NCBI RefSeq assembly: GCF_039555335.1
Contig: NC_092630.1
Location: 85,504,148-85,568,147, forward strand
Source of the DNA: Amphiura filiformis
Lineage: Eukaryota > Echinodermata > Ophiuroidea > Amphilepidida > Amphiuridae
Reading direction: 5' to 3'
Length of the DNA: 64,000 nt
Below, piece after piece: positions 35,025 through 45,739 of this stretch. The stretch's first letter is position 1, and each line of letters starts with the position of its first letter. A program made the translations under genes and the position numbers. Below the pieces are notes generated by a model, which searched no databases, was not told the origin of the DNA, and worked only from the letters and a program-made list of their open reading frames with translations.

Positions 35025-35715
35025 GCTCAGTCCAACACGCCACTAGTCCGACACGCTTCTAGTCCGACACGCCCCTAGTCCGACTACACAAATTCCCTAT
35101 ACTTAAGGGTGCGTCAGTCCGAAAATTAAAAACTCTGCGCTTGTCCGAAAAAAAGCATGCGCTAGTCCGAAAATGAAAGCCACTGCAACAGTCCGACACG
35201 CCGCTAGTCCGAATCTGAAAACACTTTTTCAGTCCGACACGCCGCTAGGCCGAATCCGAAATACATTGCGCTAGTCCGAATCTGGAAAACATTTCTTCAG
35301 TCCGACGATGCGCTAGTCCGAAACTGAAAACCATAGCGCTAGTCCGAAACTTAGAACTGCAGCGCTAGTCTGAATCTGAAAAACACTGCGCTGGTCCGAA
35401 TATCGGACTGGCGCAGTGTTCTAAATTCTGATTCGGACTTGCGCAGTGTTTTTCAAATTCGGACTAACGTAATCGTTTTTTGTTTCGGACTAGCGCAGTT
35501 TTTTAGATTCGGACTAGCGCAGTGTCGGACTGAAGGAGTGTTTTCCAGATTCGGACTAGCGCGGTGGTTTTCAGTTTTGGACTAGCGCAGTGGTTTTCAT
35601 TTTCGGATTAGCGGCGTGTCGGACTGGCAGAGTGTATTTTAGATTCGGACTAGCGGCGTGTCGGACTGGTGCAGTACATTTTAAATTCGGACTAGCGTGT
35701 CGGACTATCGCCCTG
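35025..35715. repeat. Foldback array of agtccgaaa repeats (copy 3)
   Basis: Longer version of the array at 15560-15985. Plus-sense units run from 35025 to about 35400 (agtccgacacgcc, ctagtccgaaaatgaaagcc), then complement-sense units to about 35715 (ttcggactagcgcagtg, gtgtcggactg). The centre is near 35400 (gtccgaatatcggac). Confidence 0.75.
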
Positions 35716-37675
35716 TAGCTAGAAAATACGGCTGTACTATACAATAGATCAACCTCTTTGTCAAATTCATTAATCGCGCTATTCGTTCAATATCGGGGAG
35801 TAAGATTTACTATTAATTTTTAGAATAAAAGATCACCTGAAACATAATCATTAGCATATAACTCAATTCCTCAAAATTCTCGGCTCGATTCGTCACTCTG
35901 GCGAATTCATAACGAATATTATACAAAATAAGCATAACTAACTAAATCTGAATCTGTTAATTGTTATACCATCAAATTAGTCACGTCTCATTTCTACCCA
36001 TAGGTCAATTTGATTAACAGAATTATGATGACAAGCGAATTTCCAAACGATCTCAACAGTAATGAATTGATGAGATAAACAGACACTGGAGCCACATCAT
36101 CAGTTTTGTTATTTAAGCTTCTCCTCTTAAAACCTCTTCGTATTTTTTCTTTTTAAATCACTTTAATTTTTTTGCCCTCAAAATTGTACCACGCTTTGAA
36201 TTCATCATACACACAAATACAGATGCAATACTGTATTTGGAGCTTCAGCTTTAACATGATGAACACAAAGATAATTAATTGAATCCCTCCAACCAGTATC
36301 ATTTTGAATAGTATCAAAATACAGAGCCAAACAAGAGTTTGAATGTGGGACACGTAAGGGAGTACTTACATGGAGACCGAGGCGTCAGATGTATTTGTTA
36401 CATATGATATCATTAAATATGAGGCCAGAACAAAGAGACAATTGCAGACATAAGAGTACTTATTGGCGCCAACGCGTAAAGGCATGTTTCTGTACGTGCT
36501 GTATAGATGATGGCCAGAAGACAACAATAATTATCAGAAATAATAAAGGCTCCTGAAGGGGTCTTCCCTGTTCCTATATATATTTTTATTTTAATCGTTT
36601 TTAACAAACTATATTTTGTAAGCGCTCTGCACCCTGCGGAAATGGTGTCTAAATGCTTACTGTAATGTATTGTAATGTGCTCTTATGTCACTGTGTTAAA
36701 CTATTCAACAAAAGAAATACTAGTAGACAACTACCCAGACAACAAGTTCAAAACTTTCAAAAAAAGTAATATAACGTTTAAATTATATAAAATGTCGACT
36801 CTAGGAAAGATAACGAACACATTTTAGAATATCTTTTATCAAAAAGATTAAAACAATGTTATCTAACTGCTATTGTACAACATGTTCTGCCAATGTTTTG
36901 TCAACTTTCAAATAACATTAAGAACAACGCAATACTTGACTATCAAGTAGTTTCTTATAATTGAACTTATATGCTTGAAGAAAAGTAGAAAACGAATTTG
37001 CATTCAGCGGTTCCCAGACATTGATAAACACCAACAAACATCATACAGATGTTGGAATATTTTCTAGATACATATTTGCTAGACCCCGGGCTAGACCTTT
37101 CTGCAACATGCATAAGCTATTGCTTACAATATTTATTTGGTGTTTCCTTACTCTTACACAAGCATGGTTAAAAATGACAAACATTTAGTTTGTACATACA
37201 ATCATGAAAAACCGATATATTCGACATATCCAAACACTTGCTCCTGGCGACCATCTTTTATTAGAATATCAGCTCATGTTCTATAAACATTATATTACAT
37301 TATGAGGAAACATCATGTCCTCACGAATCCAATTCTTTATTGGTTTCCAATAGCTTGCATTTTATTACCAATTATTCAAGGCATACAAGGGATGTATTTT
37401 AGAGCACATGTTATAATTATGATAGATGCATCCATGGTTATCGAAAAGCAAATATGGGAGCTGTGTACTCTCAGAAATCCACGAACGATAATTTATACCA
37501 AAGTAAACATTTTTAGAAAAGCAAAGAGCCGAAAAATCTAAATATAAGCACAGATTTGGTGAAAAAAATTGGGGGGAAAAAAAAAAAAAATAGGACAACA
37601 TATACTTATAATTAAAATATACTTATTCAAAAATTGGCTTCTTAATCTTGAGACTTAATTCTAGGGACCGTTTTT

Positions 37676-37875
37676 GATATAAAATTGGATCGATTGAGCC
37701 CATATTTATTGGTCGAGCTATGAGTTTAAAAAATATTGGACGAGACGCAGTCGAGTCCAATATTTTAAAACTCATAGCGAGACCAATAAATATTGGGCGT
37801 AAAGCATCCAATTTTATCAATATTATGTGTTGGATCCAATATTTTCACACACTTGGATTCATCAAAACATAATAT
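37676..37875. mobile_element. 200-bp hairpin insertion in unit copy 3
   Basis: Copies 1 and 2 read gaccgtttttgtctaatatc without a break; copy 3 carries 200 bp between gtttttg and tctaat. Arms ataaaattggatcgattgag and agtttaaaaaatattggac are complemented by gtccaatattttaaaactc and gcatccaattttat. Confidence 0.8.
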
Positions 37876-38624
37876 TGTCTAATATCGGCCTCCTTTTTCT
37901 TTTTGGAAATATTGACAACAGCATGAACTTTTTTATTTCACAAACGCAAATCTGCACGAAATGATGCAGAAAATCGGAATTGGGCCGAGAAATTAAAACA
38001 TTAGAAAACAGTCCCTAGAGTGCTCTTTGCGTTTAGTAATACCTCTAGTTGTTATAAATATTATAATTTAGTTGTGTTCGTCATTTCACGTTAAAATGAA
38101 CAGAGAGAAATTCGTCGATGATGTTTAAAACAGGAGTCACATTTTCACTTTGATCGAGGCTCACTGAAGAATGCACTAACTCCTGCATACAACGTATAGG
38201 ATACATCAGGTAAATCATATCAAAATCCATTCTTAACTTGATATTAAAACGAAGGCTGACTTGAAAAAAAAGCACATTTTATCGACCGCGAAGTTCCTGT
38301 GAGATAGGAGTTTCCATAGCGAAAAACGTGGTACATCTCTGTTCGACAATATCTCACGCCAAGTAATTATGAAAAGTTGACAGCCCTGGGATTTTCATTA
38401 AACGTACATAATCAAAAATATAAAAAGTGAAGCTTAAGACGTATTCTAGGGTAGACATCAGTGACAGTGTTAACATAGTACGACTACATGAGACCGCTGT
38501 AACAGAACCTTTAGCCTACAAAGACTTAATGAATATTGTAAATGGTTTGCCAAAAGTGCCCTCCCACGTCTAAATACAGTATCCGTTAATACAGTATCCG
38601 TTAATAACAGATAATACCTTATTA

Positions 38625-39300
38625 CTTACGACTGAGGCAGGTGGTTTTGATCACCCTTCTCCAAAGTAAATGGTTGTATCTACAAGTAATAACATAATAG
38701 ATACTATGGTTTTACTTGCGACTGAGGTAGGTGGTTTTGATCACGCTTCCCCAAAGTAAATGGTAGTATCTACAAGTACAAATAACATAACAGATAAAGT
38801 AGTTTTACTTGCGACTGATGTAGGTGGTTTTGATCACGCTTCCCCAAAGTAAATGGTAGTATCTACAAGTACAAATAACATAAAAGATAATGTGGTTTTA
38901 CTTGCGACTGAGGTAGGTGGTTTTGATCACACTTCCCCAAAGTAAATGGTAGTATCTACAAGTACAAATAACATAAAAGATACTATGGTTTTACTTGCGA
39001 CTGAGGTAGGTGGTTTTGATCACACTTCCCCAAAGTAAATGGTAGTATCTACAAGTACAAATAACATAATAGATACTGTGGTTTTACTTGCGACTGAGGC
39101 AGGTGGTTTTGATCACACTTCTCCAAAGTAAATGGTAGTATCTACAAGTACAAATAACATAAACGATACTATGGTTTTACTTGCGACTGAGGTAGGTGGT
39201 TTTGATCACACTTCTCCAAAGTAAATGGTAGTATCTACAAGTACAAATAACATAACAGATCCAGTAGTTTTACTTGCGACTGAGGTAGGTGGTTTTGATC
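38625..39300. repeat. ~93-bp minisatellite, array of unit copy 3
   Basis: About seven units of the same minisatellite as at 25318-25820. Many carry the variant gaggtaggtggttttgatca. It runs directly into the GIY-YIG fragment of copy 4. Confidence 0.88.
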
Positions 39301-39302
39301 AC

Positions 39303-39565
39303 AAGTTGCTTGTGCACCCCAAGGACAAACGCGACCCATTACAGACAGCCGAGGCAATTTATGAGATCCAGTGCTGTCCCGAAATATAATTGGTGAAACG
39401 GTCGCTTATTCGGAACAAGGCTTGTAGAACACAAATCAGGAAAGTGCCAAAAGCTTTACGTGGGCTCAAAGAAAAGTGTTGAGAGGGCGGCGACTCAGAC
39501 CAAGAAGCAGGCATAACGACACGCTGGGTGAAGGAAGGAAGCTGGATAAGACAAGATCTACAATC
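39303..39565 (+). pseudogene. Penelope-like GIY-YIG endonuclease fragment (unit copy 4)
   Basis: Copy of the same fragment, starting aagttgcttgtgcaccccaa. It shares the frame-breaking ataattggtgaaacggtcgc with copy 2 and has a further short deletion (ggcggcgactcagaccaaga). The shared lesion suggests copies 2 and 4 descend from the same damaged precursor. Confidence 0.68.
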
Positions 39566-40516
39566 ACCTCATCAATAAACGGCAACGTCAAGAACAAACA
39601 GCGTTGCTGTTTCGTCCAACATCTAGAAACACCAAAACAGAGTGATCAAGATTAGGAAACAAATTGCGCAAATGTCGAGAAGGACCTATGTCAGTTCAGG
39701 CCACTTGCTTAAGTCACTTTTTTTTCCATTTACCCTTCCGAATTCGCCATAGAAGGAGTGATGTAACTTGATAAGTGTTGAGAGGGCGCCAAAGCGTAAA
39801 GGCATGTTTCTGTACGTGTATAGACATGGCCAGAAGCCAACAACAATTATCAGAAATAATAAAGGCTCCTGAAGGGGTCTTCCCTGTTCCCATATATAAG
39901 ACATTTCTTATTTTAAACGTTTTTAACAAGCTATATTTTGTAAGCGGGAATGGTGCCTAAATGCTTACTGTAATGTATATATTGTAATGTGTTCTTCTGT
40001 GTTAAATTATTCAACAAAAGAAATACTAGTAATTAAAACAAGTAACAAGCTCAAACATTTCCCAAAAAGCAATATAACGTTTAAATTATATAAAATGTCG
40101 AGTCTAGGAAAGATTACGAACACATTTCAAAATACCTCTTAACAAAAAATATTAAAACAATGTTATCTAACTGCTATTGTACTGCCAATGTTTCGTCATT
40201 TATTTAATGAACAACGTAGCCTTTGCGCCTGTGGCAACAGTAAAACACCCGCAACACTGACTATCAAGTAGTTTCTCATAATTGAACTTATATGCTTGAA
40301 GAAAAGTAGAGAAAGAATTGTCATTCAGCGGTTCCCAGACATTGATAAACACCAACAAACATCATACAGATGTTGGAATATTTTCTAGATACATATTTGC
40401 TAGACCCCTTTCTGCAACAATGCTATTGCTTACAATATTTATTTTGTGTTTCCTTACTCTTACACAAGCATGGTTAAAATGACAAACATTTAGTTTGTAC
40501 ATACAGTCATGAAAAA

Positions 40517-41110
40517 GGGGATTTGCCATTTGGTCTAATACCATTTGGTCTAATATCCATTTTGTCTACATCCATTTCGTCCAAACCCATTAGGTCTATA
40601 TCCACTACGTCCAATAATCATTTGGTCCTATAACCATTTGGTGCGATAACCATTTGTCTAATAACCATTAAGTCTAAAATCATTTAGTCTAACAAACATT
40701 TAGTCTATTACCCATTTGGTCTATAACCAATAGGTCTAATAGCCATTTGGTCTAATATCCATTTGGTCTACAAACCATTTTAGTCTTACAAGCATTTAGT
40801 TTATTAATAAATAGACAAAATTGTATTAGACTAACTGGTTATTAGACCATACGAGTATTAGACCTAACGGTTATTAGACCAAACGGTTATTAGACCAAAC
40901 GGTTATTGAAGAAATATTAGACCAAATGGTTATTAGACTATATGGTTAGTAGACATACCGGTTATTAGACTAAACAATATTAGACTAAATAGACATTAGA
41001 CTATAAGATTATTAGACTAAGTGGCAATTAGCCTTTCTGGTAATAGACCAATTGAATATAGACTAAACGGGAATTAGACCAAATGGTATTAGACCAAATG
41101 GCAATAGACG
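40517..41110. mobile_element. 594-bp foldback element, 'catttggtctaata' repeats, 8-bp target duplication
   Basis: Flanked by atgaaaaa at 40509-40516 and 41111-41118; copies 1-3 have this word once (cagtcatgaaaaaccgatat). The left arm is a tandem run of ccatttggtctaataacc-like units; the right arm carries the complement (ttattagaccaaatgg). The turn is near 40800-40815. An 8-bp duplication is typical of hAT transposons. Confidence 0.8.
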
Positions 41111-42209
41111 ATGAAAAACCGATATATTCGACATATCCAAACACCCGCTCATAAAGCGATCTTGCTCCTGGCGACCATCTTTTATTAAAATATCAGCTCA
41201 TATTCTATAAACATTACATTACATTATGAGGAAACATTATGTCCTCACGAATCCAATTCTTTATTGGTTTCCAATCCCTTGCATTTTATTACCAATTATT
41301 CAAGGCATGCAAGGGATGTATTTTAACATGTTATAATTATGATAGACGAATTTGAGAACAGTAAATCCCCCTGTAATGACAGGTACGATGCATCGATGGT
41401 GATCGCAAATTAATTATGGCAGCTAGCTGTGTACTCTCAGAAATCCACGAACGATAATTTAAACAAATGTAAACATTTTTAGAAAAACAAAGAGCCGGGA
41501 AATCTAAATATAAGCACAGATTTGGTGAAAACAATTGGGGAGACGAATAAAAACACTGTGACAACATAAACAAAATATACTTATTCAAAAATTGGCTTCT
41601 TAATCTTGAGATTTAATTCTAGAGACCGATTTTGTCTGATATTGGCCTCCTTTTTAGAAATGAACTTTTTTAAATTCACAAACGCAAATCTGCACGAAAT
41701 GATGCAGAAAATCGGAATTGGACCGAGAAATAAAAAAATTCGAAAATCGTCATTTCACGTTAAAATGAACAGAGAGAAAATCTTCGATGAAGTTTAAAAA
41801 AGAGTCTCACTGAAGAATGCACCAACTCCCGCATACAACGTAGAGGATATATCGGGTAAATCGGATCAAAATCTATTCTTAACTTAATATTAAAACTAGG
41901 GCTGACTTGAAAACAGCATTTTGTGAGATAGAAGTTTCCATAGCGGAAAACGTGGTACGGCTCTGTTCGACAATATCTCACGCCATAAATTCTGAAAATT
42001 GACAAACTTGGGATTTTCATTCAAACGTACATAATCAAAAATATCTAAAGTAAAAGCCGCATTCGAAGGTAGACATCAGTTAACATGGTATGGCTATGAG
42101 AGTAGTGTAACAGAACATTGAACCTACAGAGACAAATTAATCTTGTAAAAGTTAATGGTTTGCCGCAAATACCCTCCCGAGTCAAAATGCATAACAGATA
42201 ATACCTTAT

Positions 42210-42640
42210 TACTAGCGACTGAGGCAGGTGGTTTTGATCACACTTCTCCAAAGTAAATGGTAGCATCTACAAGTACAAATAACATAACAGATACTTTGGT
42301 TTTACTTGCGACTGAGGTAGGTGGTTTTGATCACACTTCTCCAAAGTAAATGGTAGCATCTACAAGTACAAATAACATAACAGATAATGTGGTTTTACTT
42401 GCCACTGAGGCAGGTGGTCACACTTCTCGAAAGTAAATGGTAGTATCTACAAGTACAAATAACATAATAGATACTGTGGTTTTACTTGCGACTGAGACAG
42501 GTAGTTTTGATCACGCTTCTTCCAAGTACTAAATGGTAGTATCTACAAGTACAAATACCACAATAGATACTGTGGTTTTACTTGCGACTGAGGCAAGTGG
42601 TTTTGATGACACCTCTTCCAAGTGAATGGTAGCATCTAAA
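42210..42640. repeat. ~93-bp minisatellite, array of unit copy 4
   Basis: About five units of the same minisatellite, with short deletions in some (ggcaggtggtcacacttctc). It ends at tggtagcatctaaaaaatcc. Confidence 0.87.
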
Positions 42641-42769
42641 AAATCCATTCATTCAATCATTTTTTCATTTATAAATTCATTGAGACCGAGGTATCTGCGT
42701 ACACCATGTTAGCGTTCAGCAGAAGCCCGACATTGTTACGCTGCACTTTCATTTACTTGTTATACCACA

Positions 42770-42965
42770 TCGAGCTATTCCAGTTGAAATCCATACACCC
42801 TATGGAAGACATGACCTCAATCGTCTACCCAGGTAGTGTGAATTTAAAATAGAGTCACCCATTCAAATAATTCAATTTGAAGTTCTCACTCCGTGTGCGG
42901 AAGATTAAGGTCATGTCTTCCATAGAGGTTGTACGGATTTTAACTGGAATAGCCCATTTTTGCAC
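42770..42965. mobile_element. Hairpin MITE, same family, copy 3
   Basis: gagctattccagttgaaatc and catacaccctatggaagaca at the left; cttccatagaggttgtacgg and ttttaactggaatagccca at the right. It follows unit copy 4 in the same relative place as copy 2 of this MITE. Confidence 0.65.
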
Positions 42966-42989
42966 TGGATTAAGCAATATACCTGTTTT

Positions 42990-43370
42990 ATATTTCACTG
43001 CTTCAATGCAATACCGTTCCCTTTACTTTCCTTTATACTATAAATTCGGATAGCTCTTGTAGTATTTATATAAACCCACCTTTTAGTAAGTATAGGCTAC
43101 ATCTTACTGGATTTATCATTTCTTTATAATTTGCTTTCGGCGTTTACGCATCTATATCTGTCAGGTGGATGATGCTTTATGATGTTTTGCTTGCCCCCTC
43201 AAGGTGCAATGTATATAATAGTGGTGATGCTTTTATTTTTGATGGCGTGTTTAATATACAGCAATGCCACCTTCTACATAATTATGTGCATGATGGCGCC
43301 ATTACACAGCTTTCGTACCATCACACAACTTGTTTGTTGCAATGCAAAAGCTGGCTCCAAAACTGGAAAC
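42990..43370. other. Stretch without recognised gene
   Basis: Two overlapping 70-72-codon frames at 43169-43397 lack any family signature. I see no structure here. Confidence 0.4.
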
Positions 43371-43703
43371 TTAGAATTTAAAAAATTTAAAATCTAAGGT
43401 TACCTCGATAGGTACTGGGTCATTATTAACTAAAAACTTGGAATTAAACAGAATCTCAAAATATAAGGTCGTCGTACCAGGCACTGGGTTTGGTTTTGGC
43501 AATCCAATGTTAATAACATTAACTAAAAACTTGGAATGATATAGAATCTCAAAATCCAAGGTCGTCTTTCCAGGCACAGGGTTAAAATTAACTAAAACTT
43601 TGAATGTCCTACCAGGTACGGGACTATCATTACCCGAGAACGTTGAATTATACAGAATTTGAAAATCTAAGGTTGTCTTGTTTACCCGTTTTTGCTGAAA
43701 CAT
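43371..43703 (-). repeat. Degenerate tandem repeat with an open frame
   Basis: A repeat of roughly 75-95 bp (actaaaaacttggaattaaa, cagaatctcaaaat, aaggtcgtcgtaccaggcac). The minus frame stays open for 110 codons with a recurring peptide (TTLDFEILYHSKFLVN, NPVPGKT). I find no known domain. It is most likely a tandem repeat that happens to lack stops. Confidence 0.55.
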
Positions 43704-43739
43704 GAAATGGTACTTACAGACTGACTAACCTTTTGGTCT

Positions 43740-44060
43740 GAAATGGACATATCTCAAAATACATGTACTAAGAAGGTATAACCCCCGAGTGGTGTCAAAT
43801 GAAAGATAAAAAAGAACAAAGTAAAGAATAATAATAAAATAATTTCCCCACCAAGTGTAACACTCTCCATTAGACCTGGGTCAATATTCAGAATAATTTT
43901 GGGTCCTTTTCATATCTCGAAATGCCAAGTGGTGTAAAATGAAAAAGAAAAAGTAAAGAAACAATTTTCCCACCCCACCGAGGTGACACTCTTCATAAGA
44001 CCTGGGCTTATATTCCTATTTTGGATCCTTTCATATCTCGATATCTCAATAAGGTACGAC
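43740..44060. repeat. Two-copy degenerate tandem repeat, ~165 bp
   Basis: gagtggtgtcaaatgaaaga, aaagtaaagaa, cccaccaagtgtaacactct, agacctgggtcaatattc and ttttcatatctcgaaatgcc recur in order at 43905-44045. Confidence 0.55.
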
Positions 44061-44099
44061 TCCCTGAGTGGTCTCCACCGGTCAATATTCCTTTTCATT

Positions 44100-44856
44100 A
44101 CTAATATTGAAATATCATATACCTGACGTGTTAGTCCAATATGATATATAAAATATATCTGCCAATGACTCCACGTTCACATTGGCTAAAAAAGATGTAT
44201 TTTTGCTGGAAAGGGGCTAGTTCTTGTCCGCCATTTTTTTTTTTTTCGCAAAAGACATGTTCTTCCTCCTACTTTAAAGAATTAATCCCGGAAGTGACAG
44301 CACCAGAACAAATAACGTCATTTCTGGATTTCAGCCGGGGCGGTTACGTCTACTGCCATGCATCAGTATACGCATCACCATATCTAGTTCTACTAAAGCA
44401 AAACATCTTTGGGCAATGTATTATCATTTACACCCAAATAATGTTGGAAATAATGATGGAAATTCATACTATCAAATCCATTTTTGGTGACATACCTTGT
44501 TATAGTTTCATGCTTTTACGCAGCACTTCATCAGACTGGTAACCTTGCTTCTTCTTTCCTGAAGTTGCTGCCTGTGGCGGCGCTAGAAGCTGGTCGAAAA
44601 TATTCGGTAAGATATAGTTCAGGGTCCTTGTCGTAAATTCACATTACTTACGAAGGATACCGTTCGTAAGTAAGTTTAGTTCGGAAGTTACGAACGATTT
44701 CGAGACTTAGGAAGCTTCGTAAAGTTAAGTAAAATGGACCCCTGGTCACTTTATTGTAATTTCACGTGACGCGTTTCAACAAATCACAGTGCACGATTTT
44801 GAATACTGAGTTAGTAGAGGTAATATAATACATTATACTTTGCTTTCAGTTCCGTT
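44100..44856. other. Stretch without recognised gene
   Basis: A 133-codon plus-strand frame (44141-44542) shows no recognisable domain and contains a T-run-encoded FFFFF. I treat it as chance. The tail near 44640-44720 has small mirrored words around ttacgaa/ttcgtaa. Confidence 0.4.
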
Positions 44857-45299
44857 ACATTACATTACATACAAGGCATTTATAGGGCGCCATTTCATAA
44901 AGACCACGGCGCCAAGATGGAACACAAAATATTTGAAAGGCAAAATAAAACAGCAAAACTGAAACAAAGCCACCAGATTATTGTGGGAACAGGAAGGTTT
45001 TGAGACCTTTTTGAAACTTGGCAGAGAAACAGCAGTACGGAGTTCAGATGGAAGTGAGTTCCAGAGTGCAGGTGCGGTGAGAGAAAACTCTTGTCGAAAG
45101 CTGATTGCAGGCCTTTAGGGTTGAATTTTGGTACAGAGAGACGTGTAGTGTCTGTTGCAGAACGCAAGCCGAGACGAGTTTGGTTGTACAATGAAATTGA
45201 TTCAATGAGATAATTTGGTCCATATCCATGCAGACATTTGAACACATAGAGCATGATCTTATATAAAATTCTCTGCTTCACAGGGAGCCAATGAAGTTC
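44857..45299 (-). mobile_element. Short 5'-truncated copy of the 27.7-kb CR1-like LINE
   Basis: Matches 27721-28175 from the (TAATG)n tail through ccaatgaagttc. I see only two differences, each one base shorter in a homopolymer (near 45011 and 45087), so the two copies are almost identical. Those two slips break the C-terminal frame, giving FLSPHLHSGTHFHL where the long copy reads SFSLTAPALWNSL. No clear target duplication is seen. Confidence 0.88.
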
Positions 45300-45739
45300 A
45301 TATTAGTCTCTCCAAATGGAAAGTTTTATTTAAAGTGTAATTTAAGGCCTTTGGCCAATCACATACAATTATATTAAAATACAAACAACTACAGAGAAAG
45401 TACAAAAAGAACTGTTTAAAGACGATTAATTTTTCCAAATGTTATTTCTTACATTAATTGCATGGTGCAAATATTATTATATTTACATCAGGGTGTTTTT
45501 AATTTTCGATATCCAGTGTCGCAAAAAGAAAGAAAATGCATCATTTCATCTTCAACCTCACCACTGTCACAAACCTAACATAATCTTTAAGCCCTTCTCT
45601 CCTACCAGTTCCCGTCTCAACCGGGCTATTGCCCTAATCCATTTGGAGTAATCTTACATACAGTTCAACAATACAAATCAAACTAGAGATAATTTGCGCT
45701 CACAGAGCGCAGACAATCGCCAGGCATGTAACCCTTTAA
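45300..45739. other. Stretch without recognised gene
   Basis: AT-rich, following the truncated CR1 copy. tctctccaaatggaaagttt with tttggccaatcacatacaat looks like a LINE-type 3' region, but nothing diagnostic is present. Confidence 0.35.

Larger units (their letters stand above)
27283..39300 (+). repeat. Composite repeat unit, copy 3 (with CR1-like LINE insertion)
   Basis: Starts with the GIY-YIG fragment (ccgaggcaatttatgagatc). It is interrupted by a 4.8-kb CR1-like LINE (27714-32499), carries a 249-bp triplication (33816-34562), keeps the longest agtccgaaa foldback array (35025-35715), has a 200-bp hairpin insertion (37676-37875), and ends in the longest minisatellite array (38625-39300). 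It joins copy 4 at ggttttgatcac followed by aagttgcttgtgcacc. Confidence 0.8.
39300..42650 (+). repeat. Composite repeat unit, copy 4 (internally deleted)
   Basis: Starts aagttgcttgtgcaccccaa as copy 1 does. It jumps near 39777-39790 from the early part of the unit to the gcgccaaagcgtaa landmark, losing more than 2 kb. The word tgttgagagggcg at the junction also occurs in the GIY-YIG part, so microhomology or template switching is likely. It contains a foldback element at 40517-41110 and ends in the minisatellite at 42210-42640. The sequence after the array (to about 42990) matches that after copy 2 (25827-26160). Confidence 0.75.

Noticed and set aside
44141..44542. 133-codon plus-strand ORF
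   Set aside because: No recognisable domain, includes a homopolymer-encoded run of Phe, and no splice or promoter support.
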